Shown here: piece by piece, positions 38,307-48,058 of the stretch
Layout: every line of letters begins with the position of its first letter
How positions within the stretch are numbered: the first letter of the stretch is position 1
DNA from: JACADW01 sp963747985
GTDB taxonomy: Bacteria; Acidobacteriota; UBA6911
Direction of reading: 5' to 3'
Length of the DNA: 64,000 nt
Assembly: GCA_963747985.1 (NCBI GenBank)
Contig: CAVVHG010000005.1
Span: forward strand, 62,001-126,000
The notes under the pieces: generated by a model
The model's input: the letters and a program-made list of their open reading frames with translations, nothing else
Told to the model about the DNA's origin: nothing
Database searches by the model: none
Position numbers and translations under genes: made by a program

Positions 38307-38552
38307 ATGACCGTCACCGTCTCTCAGAAGGGCTGGGTTGTCATCCCGGCAGAACTTCGCAGGAAACATGATCTGCGCCCCGGCACGGAGGTCCAGGTCG
38401 TGGATTACGGAGGTGTGTTGGCCCTCGTGCCAAAGCTGCGCGATCCGGTTCGTCAGGCTGCCGGAATGCTCAAGGGCCCTAAGTCACTCCGGAATTCCTT
38501 GCTGGCCGAACGCCGGGCTGAACGACGCAGAGAGAAATCCCGTGGCCGCTAA
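38307..38552 (+). CDS. AbrB/MazE-type antitoxin
   Basis: An 81-residue protein with an N-terminal swapped-hairpin AbrB/SpoVT domain (MTVTVSQKGWVVIPAELRRK, then HDLRPGTEVQVVDYGGVLALVP) that binds DNA, and a basic C-terminal tail (RRAERRREK) that would block the toxin. ATG 38307 follows AAAGGAG at ideal spacing. The toxin gene overlaps its last 11 bp, so translation is coupled. A perfect inverted repeat over the promoter -10 box is a likely binding site, so it probably represses its own operon. Confidence 0.85.
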   Translation: MTVTVSQKGWVVIPAELRRKHDLRPGTEVQVVDYGGVLALVPKLRDPVRQAAGMLKGPKSLRNSLLAERRAERRREKSRGR

Positions 38553-38967
38553 TCCATCCGCGTATGTGCTCGACAGTTATGCCATGCTGGCTTACCTGGA
38601 GGGCGAACCGGGGAGAAGCCGTGTGGAAGGGCTGCTCTTGGCTGCACAAGGCAGGAAAGTCTCCCTGTACCTTTCGCTCATCAACCTGGGGGAGGTCCTT
38701 TACATAATAGAGCGTGAACGCGGCCTCGTCCTGGCGCATCGAACCATGGCCGCGATTGACCAGCTGCCACTGCAGATTGTGCCGGTCTCGCGCCCAACGG
38801 TACTTGCAGCGGCGCACGTCAAGGCGCATCACCCGATTTCATATGCGGACGCCTTCGCAGTGGTCACGGCGCGCGATCATCATTGTGTTCTTCTCACAGG
38901 AGATCCGGAGTTTCGTTCGGTGGCGAACGCCGGCCTCATAGCCGTGGAATGGTTGCCAGCCCGCTGA
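38542..38967 (+). CDS. PIN-domain toxin (VapC-like RNase)
   Basis: A 141-residue PIN-domain nuclease. The acidic active-site residues are in place: Asp in YVLDSYAMLAYLEGE, Glu in NLGEVLYII, Asp in SYADAFAVVTA and Asp in LLTGDPEF. Such toxins cleave tRNA or rRNA with Mg2+ when freed from antitoxin. GTG 38542 is chosen because it fits the family N-terminus and overlaps the antitoxin stop; AGAGAGAA precedes it. It forms an operon with the AbrB/MazE-type antitoxin. The pairing of a PIN toxin with an AbrB antitoxin is a known VapBC arrangement. Confidence 0.87.
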   Translation: MAANPSAYVLDSYAMLAYLEGEPGRSRVEGLLLAAQGRKVSLYLSLINLGEVLYIIERERGLVLAHRTMAAIDQLPLQIVPVSRPTVLAAAHVKAHHPISYADAFAVVTARDHHCVLLTGDPEFRSVANAGLIAVEWLPAR

Positions 38968-39122
38968 AATGCTGTCCACTGCTACCGCCCTCCTTCTTTC
39001 ACCTTACTGCCGCGGCATTTGCCTCGGTTCTGGAAACCGAGCGGAAGAAGGAGTGTTTGGCGCGGATTTTGGCACGCGGCGGGGAGCAGCGAGTCACAGC
39101 AGCCGCAAGTTATTGATTATAA

Positions 39123-39200
<78 letters not shown>

Positions 39201-39346
39201 TCTCTTTTGGCTCAATAAGTTACTGCACCGAATCGAATTCCGCAATCGTCAATTTCGGCCGCTTCGACGCGAGGGGAATGGATCCAAGCGCTGCGGAGAA
39301 GCGCCCCCCGGACTCGGGGAACGCTTCGTCTCGCGCTTTTCAGGTC

Positions 39347-40378
39347 CTACTTTCTGCCGATAATCACCGGCGAGTGGAATTCGATGTCGCGCGCTTCCAC
39401 GCTGCGGAACCCGGCTCCGGTCAACCACTCCCTGTACTCTTCGAGAGTGTAGGTGCCCCCCTGCTCGGTATTCACCAGCATGTTCAACGCGAAAATCAGC
39501 GGGAACACCGGGCCGGTGCGCTCCTTATCGGGCACCATGTCGATGATGGCCACATGCCCATCCCTGCGCAGCGCCCGGTGGATGCGCCAAAACAGGTCGC
39601 GGGAGGACTCGACGCCCTCACTGTGCACAATGTTGCCCAGGATAGCCAGATCGAACCGGTCCTTGCCGAAGTCGACGGTCCTGAGGTCTCCGGGCAGATA
39701 ATCGTACTGCCCCGCGACCCGGTGGCGTTCTACGTATGACCTCGTCACCGGGATCATGCCGGGGAAGTCCTGCGCAGTGACGCGGGTTTGCGGGTCCGCC
39801 TCGGCGAAAGCTATTCCCCACACGCCGGACCCTGCCGCCACATCAAGGATCTGCGCATTCGGTGGGATTGTCCCTGCAAACGCTCGCGCAAGATTCTGTG
39901 CAGGCTGCCGGTTGACAATGTGCAGACCCCGAACGAGCTTGGGAAAGAACTCTTCGGCTTCCCTTTGATGCTCGACGGTGCGGAATGGCTTGCCGGTGCG
40001 CACGCTTTCCGTCAGCCCACCCCAAGCCTGCCAGATCGTATCGATGTTGAGGAAGTCCCCGAGATAGTCCGGGCTCTCGCGCACCAGGAACTGGGCGACA
40101 AACGCGGGCAGAGAATAGTGTCCCCCCCGCGTCTTATCCAGGATGCGCAGCGAAGCCAGGGCATCGAGCAGCATCCGCATGCCGCGATCCGAGGCTCCGC
40201 AGCCTCTCGCGATCTGCTCCGCGGTCTTGTGTCCCTCGTAGATCTTCGAAAACACGTTCAGATCAAGCGCCGCCATCAGGGTTCGCGACGGGGCGAACCC
40301 GAGGTGCATCTCGATCAATCCATCCATATTGAATTCCTGCAACTGATTGACAGACTTCTCCTGTTCTTTCGGACGCAT
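39347..40378 (-). CDS. O-methyltransferase with N-terminal dimerisation domain
   Basis: A 343-residue SAM-dependent methyltransferase of the acetylserotonin/hydroxyneurosporene O-methyltransferase type. The N-terminal winged-helix dimerisation domain (GLIEMHLGFAPSRTLMAALDL, TAEQIARGCGASDRGMRMLLDAL) is followed by the SAM site QILDVAAGSGVWGIAFAEADP, the acidic residue in VTAQDFPGMIP and DLAILGNIVHSEG. ATG 40378 has AAGGAGG upstream, so I use it rather than 40474. The substrate may be a quinone, carotenoid or secondary metabolite; neighbours give no help. It is downstream of nothing on its strand. Confidence 0.87.
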   Translation of the reverse strand: MRPKEQEKSVNQLQEFNMDGLIEMHLGFAPSRTLMAALDLNVFSKIYEGHKTAEQIARGCGASDRGMRMLLDALASLRILDKTRGGHYSLPAFVAQFLVRESPDYLGDFLNIDTIWQAWGGLTESVRTGKPFRTVEHQREAEEFFPKLVRGLHIVNRQPAQNLARAFAGTIPPNAQILDVAAGSGVWGIAFAEADPQTRVTAQDFPGMIPVTRSYVERHRVAGQYDYLPGDLRTVDFGKDRFDLAILGNIVHSEGVESSRDLFWRIHRALRRDGHVAIIDMVPDKERTGPVFPLIFALNMLVNTEQGGTYTLEEYREWLTGAGFRSVEARDIEFHSPVIIGRK

Positions 40379-40808
40379 GCGAAATACCTCCTTATTGGCA
40401 CCGCACCCTGGAACGTGAGTGAGTCTGCACCCAACACCCGAGTGGTTGGGGCAGCCCACACCTAAGGATAGCAAAAGCCATGAGAACCCGGAAAGGCCCT
40501 AGCCTTTTGCTGGTCGTCGAGGACGGGATGGCACTGAAGGCGGGCGCGAGTGCCAATGGAGTCTGCGGCCCGGCGCCGGACGGGCCGGATTGAGGAGATC
40601 GCTGCAGACTCCGCTCCCCGACAGGTCGGTATCGAGCGCGGCCATGCGGCGCCAGGTCTTCATTTGCCGCAGCGCTTCAAACCGCGGGAAACCCTTCAGA
40701 GGAGCGGAATTGGGGTCGGTCCGGAGCCAAGCGGGAGAAATCTACACCTCCATCAGTTGAAACCGGTCCTCCGTAGGCTCCAAACCTGTCTATTTGCGCG
40801 GCTGCGGT
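40379..40808. other. 430-bp stretch with no recognisable gene
   Basis: No frame here has a family motif or a good ribosome binding site, and I see no hairpin or repeat. The GNAT gene ends at its right border. Confidence 0.4.
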
Positions 40809-41300
40809 CTAGGACTTGATATCCCGTGTCAAGGTGAGTACTCCGCCAACCGCGGAAGCTTCCCTGAAGCCGGCCTTCATCCAGAAGTTCAACGCCGGAC
40901 TCTCCTGCATCACATCCACGGCAAGCCGCTCCACGAGCCTGCACTTCTGCAGGTGCTGCACGATAAGTTCCAGGGCTCTCGTGCCGTACCCGCAGTTTCT
41001 GCACGTCTCATCAAATATCGCAAGGCTCATCAAGGCAGATTTGCCGGGGCGCAGGCGGTACAGCCCCAGGAAGCCGATTCTACGTGCTTTCAACTCGATG
41101 CAGAAGGCTAACGGGTAGGTTCTTCTTATCCACCAGATGAGGGAAAACCATGATGCTGCCGGCGGGCCTGGCATCCCGCATGCCTGAAGGATTGCCTCAT
41201 CCGCCAGGCCGGCAGCGATAAAACGTCCATCAGCTATCCGCAGTGGCCTGAGGCACAGGTTGCTATCGCGCAGGGAGCGCGGAAAGACAAAATAGATCAT
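40809..41300 (-). CDS. GNAT-family N-acetyltransferase
   Basis: A 163-residue GNAT protein. The acetyl-CoA pyrophosphate loop appears in CRNCGYGTRALELIVQHL (the RxxGxG/A motif with Asn-Cys-Gly-Tyr-Gly), followed by VDVMQESPALNFWMKAGFRE, typical of motif B. It should transfer acetyl from acetyl-CoA to an amine; the substrate is unknown. The start has only a weak GGCGGAAG upstream. Ends of the two minus-strand genes around it are 18 bp apart, so it may be co-transcribed with the rhomboid gene. Confidence 0.75.
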   Translation of the reverse strand: MIYFVFPRSLRDSNLCLRPLRIADGRFIAAGLADEAILQACGMPGPPAASWFSLIWWIRRTYPLAFCIELKARRIGFLGLYRLRPGKSALMSLAIFDETCRNCGYGTRALELIVQHLQKCRLVERLAVDVMQESPALNFWMKAGFREASAVGGVLTLTRDIKS

Positions 41301-41318
41301 AGCTGCTTCCGCCGGTAG

Positions 41319-41978
41319 TTACCCTCGACTCATTGCAGGGGCAGATCTTCGCCACATGAACAGCCGCCCGGTCGCCATCCCGAAAACAAACCCTCCTACA
41401 TGGGCCATGTACGCAACGCCGCCGCCCTGATGCTCGGCAAGAGAGCCGACCTCGCTGAATAATTGCAGCAGAAACCATAATCCCACCAGCAGGATTGACG
41501 GTACCAGGGCCACCGTGACGAACAAGCCCAGGAAAACGATAGTGCGGATCCGATCAAACGGAAAGGATACAAGGAACGCCCCCATCACTGCGGCGATGGC
41601 ACCGCTGGCTCCGAGGTTGGGCACGTTCGATTCCGGGATCATCATGATCTGCGCCAGCGATGCCACAAGACCGCCCACCAGATAGAACACAAGAAAGCGG
41701 AAGCGCCCCATTGCATCTTCAATCTCAGGTGCAAATGCCCACAGAAATATCATGTTGCCGGCTATATGCAGGAGCCCCGCGTGCATAAACATGGCGGTCA
41801 GAAGGGTAATCAGATCCTCCCCTGCGGTAATTTCTGCCGGGATGTAGGACCAGCGGAAAATAAAAGGGGCGCCGAACAGAAACTCGAGCACAAAAGCATA
41901 CAGGTTGAGCGCGATGATCGCACCGGTAACAATCGGGGGCCGCAGGAGCTTTCGGTCAATATCGCCAAGGGGAATCAT
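41319..41978 (-). CDS. rhomboid-family intramembrane serine protease
   Basis: A 219-residue six-TM rhomboid protease. The HxxxN motif appears as HIAGN (residues 71-75), the nucleophile Ser125 is in NLGASGA and the catalytic His193 in YMAHVGGFVFG. It cleaves TM segments inside the membrane, with a Ser-His dyad. The length and topology match the GlpG/bacterial short rhomboid class. It lies 18 bp upstream of the GNAT gene on the same strand. Targets are not predictable from sequence; ATG 41978 is the only sensible start. Confidence 0.9.
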   Translation of the reverse strand: MIPLGDIDRKLLRPPIVTGAIIALNLYAFVLEFLFGAPFIFRWSYIPAEITAGEDLITLLTAMFMHAGLLHIAGNMIFLWAFAPEIEDAMGRFRFLVFYLVGGLVASLAQIMMIPESNVPNLGASGAIAAVMGAFLVSFPFDRIRTIVFLGLFVTVALVPSILLVGLWFLLQLFSEVGSLAEHQGGGVAYMAHVGGFVFGMATGRLFMWRRSAPAMSRG

Positions 41979-42230
41979 GTTCTGCCGGTTCTCTTATACA
42001 ACAATACTTCTATGGGCCAATGTCAACTCCCACGGCGATGAAAGCCGGGCGCAGCCCGATCTGCCAAGCTGACCAGGAAGTTATCAAAGCGGCAGCCGAA
42101 CGGGCGCCCGGGAACTCCCGGGCTTCCGAACCGGTCAGCGGCGTTTCTGTTCGTCGGGGCTATGACTCTGGTAATCTCTCTGTCACACAAAGTTCCGGCA
42201 GTTGATGACCAAAGGCAGGAAGAGCGATCG

Positions 42231-44363
42231 ATGACAAGAAGAACAGGTGCCTGGCTTCTCGTGCTCATGCTGATCCCGGCGGGCGGCCTCTTCGCCCAGA
42301 AGCGCGCCTTCACCATCGAAGACCTGTACCGCGTGAAGGGCGTCTCCGACATCCAGGTTTCCCCGGACGGCAAGTCCGTGATGTACACGCTCACGACGTC
42401 GGACCTGGCGCGTGCCAAGCGCGTGAGTCACATCTGGGTGATGGACATCGACGGTCGCCACGCCCGGCAAATCACCCAGAGCGAAAAAGGCGAGAGTTCC
42501 GCCCGATTTTCTCCGGATGGCACAACGGTCCTGTTCGTGAGCGCGCGGGAGGGACACTCGAACCTCTACCTCATGCCTCTGCGAGGCGGGGAGGCGCGCA
42601 GGCTTACCGACATTTCGACGGGTGTTTCCGACCCTCTCTGGTCGTCGGACGGCAAGTCCATCGCATTCGCGTCCGAGGTATATCCCGAGTGCGGAGCCGA
42701 TGAGAGCTGTAACAAGAGGACCTCCGAGCGCTGGCAGGACGGCCCGCTGCATGCTCACACGGCAGACCGCCTTCTGTACCGGCACTGGACAAGCTGGAAG
42801 GACGGCACCAGGACACACCTGTTTCTCGTGGCCGTCGCCACAGGCAAGATCACGGACCTGACTCCGGGCGACCTTGACTCGCCGGGTTTCCAGCTGGGCG
42901 GCCCTCTCCAGTACGATTTCTCCCCCGACGGAAAAGAAATCGTCTGCATGTCCAATCATGACGAGGATGCCGCTTCCTCGACGAACAGCGATCTTTGGGT
43001 GCTGCCGCTTTCAGACGCGGAGTCACGCCCGCGCAACATTACTTCATCAAACCCGGCCTACGACGGAAGCCCGAAATACTCGCCCGACGGGCGGTACATC
43101 GCCTATCGGACACAGAAGCAGCCCGGCTACGAATCGGACCTGTTCCGACTGGCCCTGTACGACCGGGAGAGGAACGAAACGCGGGTACTGACGGAATCCT
43201 ATCGGAACTGGGTCAACAGCTTTGCCTGGACATCGGATTCGAAGACCATTTACTTCACGGGGCCTGACAAGGGCCGGGATCCAGTGCGCCGGCTCGACAT
43301 CGCGAACGGAAGGATTGAGGAGGTCCTGGCGGACAGTGCCATCGACGAATTCGCTCTCACTGGCGACGAGAGGACGCTCGTCTACGTGAGGCGCTCCGTC
43401 GCTGATCCGGCCGAGATATACAGTGCCGCGATGACGGGAGGCAGCACGTCGGGAAAGGTTCAGCTCACACATGCCAACGAGGTCCTGGTGAGCGAGGTGG
43501 ACATTCGCCCTGCCGAGACCATGTGGGTCGAGGGAAACAGCCGGGCCCAGGTAGAGGTGTTCCTGGTAAAACCGCACGACTTCAATCCAGGCCGGAAATA
43601 CCCCATGATCCTGAACGTCCACGGTGGCCCGCAGGACCAGTGGGAGGACGCGTTCCGGGGCGACTGGCAGGTCTATCCCGGCGCCGGGTATGTCGTCGCG
43701 TTCGCCAACCCCCACGGCTCAACGGGGTACGGCCAGGATTTCACCGCGGAGATATCGGGAGACTGGGGCGGCGAAGTCTACCAGGACCTGATGAAAGTCA
43801 CGGATTCGCTCGAGAGATTGCCGTATGTAGACAGCAACCGCATCGGGGTCATGGGATGGTCATACGGCGGCTACATGATGATGTGGATGGAAGGCCACAC
43901 CGAGCGTTTCAAAGCGATCGCGTCCATGATGGGCCTCTACGATTTGCGGTCTTTCTACGGGGCGACGGAAGAACTATGGTTTCCGGAATGGGACCTGAAG
44001 GGACAACCCTGGAATTCGAATCTCTACGAGAAATGGTCCCCGTCGAACTTCGTGCGCAATTTCAAGACGCCTTGCCTGGTGATCACCGGCGAGCGGGATT
44101 ACCGGATCCCCTACACACAGTCGCTGCAGTTCTTCACTGCGCTCCAGAAGATGAATGTCCCCTCCAAACTGATTGTCTACTCGGATGCCGGCCACTGGCC
44201 CAGCTGGTACGAAATGGCCCTTTACTACACCGCTCACCTGGAATGGTTCCAGAAATACCTCGGTGGTGATGCGCCGCCGTGGACGACGGAGCAGTTTCTC
44301 CGCAACGCGGTGTTCGACCAGAAGACGGGTCGTCGGATCACGGACAAGCCCGCCTCGAAGTGA
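42231..44363 (+). CDS. exported S9-family (prolyl oligopeptidase-like) serine peptidase
   Basis: A 710-residue secreted peptidase with a signal peptide ending AGGLFAQ. The N-terminal part is a TolB/DPP-like beta-propeller (repeats such as PDGKSVMYTL and FSPDGTTVLF). The C-terminal alpha/beta-hydrolase carries Ser544 in GWSYGGYMMMW, Asp623 in GERDYRIPY and His655 in DAGHWPSWY. It should cut oligopeptides (acylaminoacyl- or dipeptidyl-peptidase activity) in the periplasm or outside the cell. ATG 42231 follows AGGAAG and begins the signal peptide; the frame upstream to 42162 is not family-like. It appears monocistronic. Confidence 0.9.
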   Translation: MTRRTGAWLLVLMLIPAGGLFAQKRAFTIEDLYRVKGVSDIQVSPDGKSVMYTLTTSDLARAKRVSHIWVMDIDGRHARQITQSEKGESSARFSPDGTTVLFVSAREGHSNLYLMPLRGGEARRLTDISTGVSDPLWSSDGKSIAFASEVYPECGADESCNKRTSERWQDGPLHAHTADRLLYRHWTSWKDGTRTHLFLVAVATGKITDLTPGDLDSPGFQLGGPLQYDFSPDGKEIVCMSNHDEDAASSTNSDLWVLPLSDAESRPRNITSSNPAYDGSPKYSPDGRYIAYRTQKQPGYESDLFRLALYDRERNETRVLTESYRNWVNSFAWTSDSKTIYFTGPDKGRDPVRRLDIANGRIEEVLADSAIDEFALTGDERTLVYVRRSVADPAEIYSAAMTGGSTSGKVQLTHANEVLVSEVDIRPAETMWVEGNSRAQVEVFLVKPHDFNPGRKYPMILNVHGGPQDQWEDAFRGDWQVYPGAGYVVAFANPHGSTGYGQDFTAEISGDWGGEVYQDLMKVTDSLERLPYVDSNRIGVMGWSYGGYMMMWMEGHTERFKAIASMMGLYDLRSFYGATEELWFPEWDLKGQPWNSNLYEKWSPSNFVRNFKTPCLVITGERDYRIPYTQSLQFFTALQKMNVPSKLIVYSDAGHWPSWYEMALYYTAHLEWFQKYLGGDAPPWTTEQFLRNAVFDQKTGRRITDKPASK

Positions 44364-44454
44364 TATCGGGAAGAGGTGGGCGCTTTGCGCCGCAATGCGC
44401 ATCGGGTCCGCGCCGGCGGCACGAACCCACATCATCGCTGAAGGCCGATAGCTC

Positions 44455-45447
44455 TTAGAAGATCGCGCTGTACGCCAGATAGAATAAGGCGGCGAGGAGC
44501 CCGGAAACCGGGATCGTGAGAATCCAGGCCCATAAAATGCGGGCGGCGACGAGCCATCGTACGGTTTTGTAGCCGCTGGTCAAGCCGACACCGGCGATCG
44601 CCCCGGTGATAGTGTGAGTCGTAGACACGGGAATCCCAAGATGCGACACCGCCAGGATCGTAACGCCGCCACCGGTCTCGGCGCAGAATCCGTGCATGGG
44701 GTCCAGCTTTGTCAGCTTGCTTCCCATGGTCCGGATGATTCGCACGCCGCCACCCAGCGTACCGGCCGCTATGACGGCATAACTCAGAAAGATGATCCAA
44801 TACGGGATGTGCTTGGCATCCGGCGGAAGTTGCCCCCCGGCAACAAGTAACGCGAACAGGATCCCTATAGTCTTCTGGGCGTCGTTTGTGCCGTGGGAAA
44901 TCGAGTAGACGGCAGCTGAAATGAGCTGCAGGCGCCTGAAGAGTCTGTTAACCGTGCGGGGCGCCCTATTTCTCACCAGCAGGAAAACCACCGCCTGGTT
45001 AATCATTCCCAGCAGCATCCCGATCAGGGGAGAAATGACGATGAAGGATGCGATGAAGATGATCGTCCGGATGTTCAGTAACTGGGGTCCCCTGAAGGCG
45101 ATTACGGCACCGGCAAGGCCGCCGATGAGTGCGTGAGACGAGCTCGAAGGCAGCCCGAACCTCCAGGTGAGGATGTTCCAGATTATGGCGCCGACGAGCG
45201 CGGAAAAGATGACGGGAACCGTAATGCTCTCGGGGTTGACCACCCCTTTGCCCACGGTCATCGCCACACCGGTGCCGAGAACAAAAACGGCAACGAAATT
45301 GAAAAAAGCTGCCCAGGCGACCGCCAGTCGCGGCGAGAGAACGCGCGTCGTGACTACTGTAGCGATCGAGTTGGCCGCATCGTGAAAGCCGTTGACATAG
45401 TCGAAACCGAGCGCGGCGACGAAGGTCACGACTATGAGGGGCTCCAT
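44455..45447 (-). CDS. PiT-family inorganic phosphate transporter
   Basis: A 330-residue membrane transporter with two PD001131-type half repeats: FDYVNGFHDAANSIA and GLPSSSSHALIGGL near the N-terminal half, and GIPVSTTHTITGAIAGVG in the second. It mediates low-affinity phosphate uptake with protons or sodium, and sometimes carries metal phosphate. It follows the DUF47 gene directly (stop and start adjacent), a conserved pairing in which the PhoU-like partner is thought to regulate or stabilise the transporter. The length is normal for bacterial short PiT proteins. Confidence 0.92.
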   Translation of the reverse strand: MEPLIVVTFVAALGFDYVNGFHDAANSIATVVTTRVLSPRLAVAWAAFFNFVAVFVLGTGVAMTVGKGVVNPESITVPVIFSALVGAIIWNILTWRFGLPSSSSHALIGGLAGAVIAFRGPQLLNIRTIIFIASFIVISPLIGMLLGMINQAVVFLLVRNRAPRTVNRLFRRLQLISAAVYSISHGTNDAQKTIGILFALLVAGGQLPPDAKHIPYWIIFLSYAVIAAGTLGGGVRIIRTMGSKLTKLDPMHGFCAETGGGVTILAVSHLGIPVSTTHTITGAIAGVGLTSGYKTVRWLVAARILWAWILTIPVSGLLAALFYLAYSAIF

Positions 45448-46077
45448 CTAGCTGTGCTCCAGGTAGAGGCCCTCGATGATGTTGATCGCATCCTCGCAAC
45501 GGTCGATCGCAAGCTCGACAGTCTCCAGGATTTCCTTGAGCTTGATAACCGCCAGCGGATCGGCGGCCGAATCCCGGAACAGTTGGCTGAGACCCGTGGC
45601 GAGCAGGACGTCCCCCTCGTTCTCGAGCTTGTGGATTTCCCCGGCGATGTGGCGCATCTCCTCGGTGTGGTTGAACCCCTTGATGATCTCAACCGCGTCC
45701 TTTGTCTTCTCCGCGGAATAGAGGAGCACCTTGCCCATATCCTTCAGATACTGCGGCGTGAAGGGAATCTCGTAGATTTTGATACGCTTGGCGGTGTAGT
45801 GGATGGCATCCATGATGTCATCCAGCCTCGAGATGAGTCTGACTATTTCGTCCCGGTCGAGGGGTGTGATGAAGGTCTTGTGGAGCAGGTCGACGGTCTG
45901 ATGCGTGATCGCATCGCAGTGCTGCTCCAACTCTTCCAAGCGCTCCTGGTGGGCATCCGCTTTGGGATACTCCTCGAGCAATTGAGTGAGAACTCTGGCG
46001 CCCTCATAGGTTGCCGCAGCGTGGTGATTGAAAAGATCGAAAAAACCGACATCCTTCTTAAACAGCTTTCCCAGCAT
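45448..46077 (-). CDS. DUF47/PhoU-like phosphate transport accessory protein
   Basis: A 209-residue alpha-helical protein of the DUF47 (TIGR00153) family, distantly related to PhoU. Typical segments are FFDLFNHHAAATYEGARVL, the conserved helix containing HQERLEELEQHCDAITHQTV and the metal-binding D-E-I-V-R-L-I-S-R-L-D-D-I stretch. It is in an operon with the PiT gene, with no intergenic bases. It probably controls PiT activity in response to phosphate; this rests on conserved neighbourhood. Confidence 0.92.
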   Translation of the reverse strand: MLGKLFKKDVGFFDLFNHHAAATYEGARVLTQLLEEYPKADAHQERLEELEQHCDAITHQTVDLLHKTFITPLDRDEIVRLISRLDDIMDAIHYTAKRIKIYEIPFTPQYLKDMGKVLLYSAEKTKDAVEIIKGFNHTEEMRHIAGEIHKLENEGDVLLATGLSQLFRDSAADPLAVIKLKEILETVELAIDRCEDAINIIEGLYLEHS

Positions 46078-46309
46078 CGTTTAGATCCATGGATCGGGCA
46101 ACCCGGCTAGTCCGACTACGAACAAGCCCATATTTATAGGCCATTTCGTTCAGGAGACGCAAGCCAGAAGTGGTGTAGACAGAGTCGCCGTCCCCGTATT
46201 TGGTGGATTATCAACGAGATAGCGAAGGCGTGCAAACGCAGGGCATCCGCAATCCGGCGCAGGTCCGAGCTGCCTGCGAGGACAGGACGCTTCGGTGGAG
46301 CGCGCCCGC

Positions 46310-48058
46310 TTACTTCGGTGCGGGTGCTGATCCGGGCAGGGTATATCGCAGGTTCAGCATGACCATGTTCATGTGCGTGTCACTTGCAGCGCCGGGAGCG
46401 ACGAACCATGGATTGCGGGTGAAGTAGGAATACTGGGCCATGAAAGCCAGCCCTCCGTACTTTGCGTCCTTCCAGAACGTGTCCGTGAACCCGATCGTGC
46501 CTTCCTGGACACTTCGGTTCTGGCTGTTGGCACTGCCGTCGAAGCCATAGCCGACCAGCCCGCCGTTGCCGGGAGCAGAGATGGCGTTGCGTTGGATGTA
46601 GACTCCGCCGTAGTAGGCGTAGAAGAGGATGTTCTTGCGGGTGAATTCAAAACCGTCGACGGTGGATCCGGAGTGGACGAGGGAAAGACTCCCGTCGTTG
46701 CGGGCCACAAGGTCAGGGGACTGCCCGAAGATGTACCGGCCGCCGCCGTCGCTCCAGTAGTTGTTAGTGACAGCGCGGAAGCCCTTGAAGAGCTCGATGT
46801 TCAGGTTGGCCTGCGTGCCCCAGCCGGTGGCTGTGAAATGCGTAGCAGTAAGCGGATTGTAGACCCTGAAGGTGCGCGCGAGGGCACCGGCTTCGAAGTG
46901 TAAGGCGCGGCCGTTGGGCAGGGTCGGATCAAACGCGATCTTGGCGATGATGTCCGGGTGCAGGTTGGGTACCGCGAGCGTCGTGGTTCCGTTATTCAGC
47001 TGGGCAGAATAAGGAGTCCCCAGGTTTGTGGGCAGCACGGTAACGCCGGCGCCGCCTGATCCGCCGATGTACTGTTCCGGGTTATCCAGCGCAACGGCCA
47101 TCGTCACCTTGTCGCTCGGGTGATAGACAAAGCGAAACTCCGGGATGCGCCCCCAAACCAGGCCCAGCTGGTAGTTCACGTCGATCACTTGCGTATAGAA
47201 AAGGTCGGCCGGCAGTGGGGAAATTCCCTTCCGGCCGGGCGTTGCCAGGCTCCAGGTCTGGCCGCCAAGGAACTCGAACTTGCCTCTTCGCACATCCACC
47301 CAGTAAAGCCGCAGCCGGAACGGGAAGGAGCTGCTCGTGACAGCAAGGTTCCCGACCGACTGGTTACCGGTGCCGCCGAGAAAATCCGACTCCCAGTAGC
47401 CAAGCACCTTCGTGCCCTTGAACTGGGTGTCGATACGCATGCCCAGGCGCGAATTCTGCGGGCTGAAGCGGAACTCGGTCAGGTTGCCTCCAACGCTGGT
47501 TGCAGTCCGGTAAGGGAAGTTGCCAAAGTTAGTCCCGATACCGGTCCCGGTGGCCACGTCGCGAAAAACGGCTGTGAAGTCCATGAAACCGATGGGCGTG
47601 AGGTAGGCATTTCCTATCTGGAACTGAAGAGGTGCGGCCGGCTGGCCTGCTTCCTTTCTCTCCGGCTGTCGCGGAGCCGGCTGCGGCGTCACAACGGAGG
47701 CCGATGGGACCGCGGGCGCCAGACTGGCTACTTCTCCGACCACTCGCGCGGCAGATGCCGCCGGCGGCCTCCGCGCCGGACTGACCGTGCCGCTGGGGTT
47801 GTCGGCAGGTCCCGCCTGTGCGAGCAGCATGCGGCGAAGTTCGTCGATCTGCCTCTGCTGCTCGGCCAACTGGCGTTTCAGCTCGTCGATTTCGTGCTGA
47901 TTGCCTGCGGCGGGATTTACCGACTGCTCTGACTGCGTTGGGCTGGCGACAGACGCTTTGACGTCTTGGCCAAATACGGCAGTCACCGATGCAGAGAGAA
48001 AGAGACAGATCGCAAGAATCATATTCCCATATTCCCGGCGTGCCATTTCACCCATCAT
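46310..48058 (-). CDS. porin-like outer-membrane protein with coiled-coil N-terminus
   Basis: About 580 residues. After a signal peptide (ILAICLFLSASVTAVFG-Q), residues 48-80 form a coiled coil (EIDELKRQLAEQQRQIDELR), then a Pro/Ala-rich linker, then a beta-barrel (YLTPIGFMDFTAVFRD, NSRLGMRIDTQFKGTKVLGYWESDF, ending NLRYTLPG). The layout matches trimeric porins of the DcaP/carbohydrate-selective type. ATG pairs at 48058 and 48055 follow GGAG; the open frame extends to 48205 without support. It lies near the phosphate genes, so phosphate or other anion uptake is possible but unproven. Confidence 0.75.
   Translation of the reverse strand: MMGEMARREYGNMILAICLFLSASVTAVFGQDVKASVASPTQSEQSVNPAAGNQHEIDELKRQLAEQQRQIDELRRMLLAQAGPADNPSGTVSPARRPPAASAARVVGEVASLAPAVPSASVVTPQPAPRQPERKEAGQPAAPLQFQIGNAYLTPIGFMDFTAVFRDVATGTGIGTNFGNFPYRTATSVGGNLTEFRFSPQNSRLGMRIDTQFKGTKVLGYWESDFLGGTGNQSVGNLAVTSSSFPFRLRLYWVDVRRGKFEFLGGQTWSLATPGRKGISPLPADLFYTQVIDVNYQLGLVWGRIPEFRFVYHPSDKVTMAVALDNPEQYIGGSGGAGVTVLPTNLGTPYSAQLNNGTTTLAVPNLHPDIIAKIAFDPTLPNGRALHFEAGALARTFRVYNPLTATHFTATGWGTQANLNIELFKGFRAVTNNYWSDGGGRYIFGQSPDLVARNDGSLSLVHSGSTVDGFEFTRKNILFYAYYGGVYIQRNAISAPGNGGLVGYGFDGSANSQNRSVQEGTIGFTDTFWKDAKYGGLAFMAQYSYFTRNPWFVAPGAASDTHMNMVMLNLRYTLPGSAPAPK

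Noticed and set aside
45133..46110. 325-codon plus-strand frame opposite PiT and DUF47
   Set aside because: Antisense shadow of two well-defined genes.
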